Source: Halocaridina rubra (lineage: Eukaryota; Arthropoda; Malacostraca; Decapoda; Atyidae). From it: 26,296 nucleotides of DNA. The stretch spans positions 195,001-221,296 of the forward strand of contig JAXCGZ010017011.1 of the NCBI GenBank assembly GCA_037179515.1. Reading direction: 5' to 3'. Shown one piece after another: positions 24,641-26,296 of the stretch (position 1 is its first letter; every line of letters begins with the position of its first letter). The position numbers and the translations under genes were made by a program. The notes below the pieces were generated by a model that worked only from the letters and a program-made list of their open reading frames with translations, had not been told where the DNA came from and ran no database searches.

Positions 24641-26296
24641 TTAAAAGGAACCCAACCTTATAGCTTATATCTGCTATACTTAGGAATGAACGCATTCTAA
24701 CTGAATGCCACTATGTTCATATTACAGATTCCCCAACCTCACTCGTGGCTTCATTTTAGCATTTAATTCAATTCCCAATCTCATTCGGGCCATGAAATAC
24801 AAATAAGCACATTACATATGTGAAAACATGAATCATTTTTTACCCCCACCGGGACTCGAACCTAGGACTTATGATTACTAAGTCAAGGCGCTACCACTAC
24901 ACCACAGAAGGTTAAAAGGAACCCAACGTTATAGCTTATATCTGCTATACTTAGGAATGAACGCATTCTAACTGAATGCCACTATGTTCATATTACAGAT
25001 TCCCCAACCTCACTCGTGGCTTCATTTTAGCATTTAATTCACTTCCCAATCTCATTCGGGGCCATGAAATACAAATAAGCACATTACATATGTGAAAACA
25101 TGAATCATTTTTTACCCCCACCGGGACTCGAACCTAGGACTTATGATTACTAAGTCAAGGCGCTACCACTACACCACAGAAGGTTGAAAGGAACCCAACC
25201 TTATAGCTTATATCTGCTATACTTAGGAATGAACGCATTCTAACTGAATGCCACTATGTTCATATTACAGATTCCCCAACCTCACTCGTGGCTTCATTTT
25301 AGCATTTAATTCAATTCCCAATCTCATTCGGGCCATGAAATAAAAATAAGCACATTACATATGTGAAAACATGAATCATTTTTTACCCCCACCGAGACTC
25401 GAACCTAGGACTTATGATTACTAAGTCAAGGCGCTACCACTACACCACAGAAGGTTAAAAGGAACCCAACCTTATAGCTTATATCTGCTATACTTAGGAT
25501 TGAACGCATTCTAACCGAATGCCACTATGTTCATATTACAGATTCCCCAACCTCACTCGTGGCTTCATTTTAGCATTTAATTCAATTCCCAATCTCATTC
25601 GGGCCATGAAATACAAATAAGCACATTACATATGTGAAAACATGAATCATTTTTTACCCCGACCGGGACTCGAACCTAGGACTTATGATTACTAAGTCAA
25701 GGCGCCACCACTACACCACAAAAGGTTAAAAGGAACCCAACGTTATAGCTCATATCTGCTATACATAGGAAGAACGCATTCTAACTGAGTGCCACTATGT
25801 TCATATTACAGATTCCCCAACCTCACTCGTGGCTTCATTTTAGCATTTAATTCAATTCCCAATCTCATTCGGGCCATGAAATACAAATAAGCACATTACA
25901 CATGTGAAAACATGAATCATTTTTTACCCCGACCGGGACTCGAAAATAGGACTTATGATTACTAAGTCAAGGCGCTACCACTACACCACAGAAGGTTAAA
26001 AGGAACCCAACCTTATAGCTTATATCTGCTATACTTAGGAATTAATGCATTCTAACTGAATGCCACTATGTTCATATTACAGATTCCCCAACCTCACTCG
26101 TGGCTTCATTTTAGCATTTAATTCAATTCCCAATCTCATTCGGGCCATGAAATACAAATAAGCACATTACATATGTGAAAACATGAATCATTTTTTACCC
26201 CGACAGGGACCCGAACCTAGGACTCATGATTACTAAGTCAAGGCGCTACCACTACACCACAGAAGGTTAAAAGGAACCCAACGTTATAGCTCATAT
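24580..26296. repeat. Right-hand monomers with many private variants
   Basis: These units do not continue either block. Changes seen only here include GGGGCCATG near 25060, AAAAATAAGC near 25343, CCGAGACTCG at 25392, GATTGAACGC near 25500, CTAACCGAATG near 25514, GGCGCCACC near 25703, a missing T in GGAAGAACGC near 25770, CACATGTG near 25900, GAATTAATGC near 26041 and CAGGGACCCGAACC near 26205. The units at 25665 and 25935 resemble those at 22951 and 23222 (AACGTTATAGCTCAT with GAGTGCC, then GAAAATAGG). The window ends inside the next spacer. Confidence 0.7.

Larger units (their letters stand above)
243..26266 (-). tRNA. Family of 96 tRNA-like genes or pseudogenes, one per monomer
   Basis: All copies read on the minus strand. 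Each spans 71 nt from these lower coordinates: 243, 514, 785, 1056, 1327, 1598, 1869, 2140, 2411, 2682, 2956, 3227, 3498, 3769, 4040, 4311, 4582, 4853, 5124, 5395, 5666, 5937, 6208, 6479, 6750, 7021, 7292, 7563, 7834, 8105, 8376, 8647, 8918, 9189, 9460, 9731, 10002, 10273, 10544, 10815, 11086, 11357, 11628, 11899, 12170, 12441 (split by a SINE), 12910, 13180, 13451, 13723, 13994, 14267, 14538, 14809, 15080, 15351, 15622, 15893, 16164, 16435, 16709, 16980, 17251, 17522, 17793, 18064, 18335, 18606, 18877, 19148, 19419, 19690, 19961, 20232, 20503, 20774, 21045, 21316, 21587, 21858, 22129, 22400, 22671, 22941, 23212, 23484, 23755, 24028, 24299, 24570, 24841, 25113, 25384, 25655, 25925, 26196. No CCA end is encoded, as is usual for eukaryotic tRNA genes. 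Whether any copy yields a working tRNA is doubtful; the structure is described in the entry at 1056. Confidence 0.7.
1..26296. repeat. 271-bp tandem satellite array carrying a tRNA-like gene in each unit
   Basis: The window is filled by head-to-tail copies of one monomer. Measured at the GGGACTCG motif, the spacing is 271 bp from 524 through 2692 and in nearly all later units. The exceptions come from small indels: extra T in the T run before the tRNA-like part (2956, 16709, 13723), one fewer base near 13180 and 22941, two extra near 14250 and 24013, one extra G near 25060, and one missing T near 25770. All units lie in the same direction. Each unit has a tRNA-like part of about 71 bp and a spacer of about 200 bp. 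Because 271 is not a multiple of 3, no reading frame runs through several units, and I see no protein gene. The type of array, with layered higher-order repeats, fits a metazoan satellite; its chromosomal location cannot be judged. Confidence 0.98.

Noticed and set aside
1..26296. CRISPR array.
   Set aside because: The repeating unit is 271 bp and its spacers are themselves repeats of one another. A CRISPR has short repeats with unrelated spacers.
1..26296. The array as a set of active SINE copies inserted one after another.
   Set aside because: The exact 271-bp period, single orientation, lack of A-rich or microsatellite tails and lack of target duplications between units indicate tandem amplification, not repeated retroposition.
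1..26296. Tandem tRNA arrays of bacterial, phage or organelle origin.
   Set aside because: There is no coding sequence. The tRNA-like units have internal A and B boxes and no CCA, and a tRNA-derived SINE is inserted. All of these point to a eukaryotic nuclear genome.

Overview
The whole 26.3 kb window is one eukaryotic satellite array: head-to-tail copies of a monomer that is 271 bp in almost every unit. I counted 96 complete periods plus a partial one at the left edge. I see no protein-coding gene. Each monomer carries, on the minus strand, a 71-nt tRNA-like sequence with an intact A box and B box. Upstream of it lies a TATA-like stretch and downstream a run of four T, so each unit looks like a complete RNA polymerase III cassette. 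A tRNA-derived SINE with a TTA-repeat tail interrupts one monomer, which points to a metazoan nuclear genome. I cannot name the species.

Layout: 1-1065 holds the most diverged monomers. From 1066 to 14818 is copy 1 of a large block (50 monomers plus the SINE). From 14819 to 24579 is copy 2 of the same block (36 monomers, no SINE). From 24580 to the end are monomers with many private changes. The blocks differ mainly because copy 1 holds a 14-monomer (3794 bp) segment twice in tandem (about 3508-7301 and 7302-11095), while copy 2 holds it once (17261-21054). Under this lies an older, partly decayed 11-monomer periodicity. The 14-monomer and block copies are almost identical by eye, so the array was shaped recently by unequal exchange. 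One exchange point falls inside the tRNA-like sequence.

The tRNA-like sequence is the most interesting part. Counted with normal tRNA spacing, its anticodon loop is a canonical threonine AGT loop, but the matching stem does not pair. The only stem that does pair is shifted by 3 nt and would present AAT (isoleucine). The acceptor stem is also weak. It is therefore either a mass-amplified tRNA pseudogene or SINE head that keeps its promoter, or a tRNA-like RNA gene with a different role. The sequence alone does not decide between these. The SINE at 12490-12692 sits inside one tRNA-like copy in the opposite orientation, and copy 2 of the block preserves the empty site.
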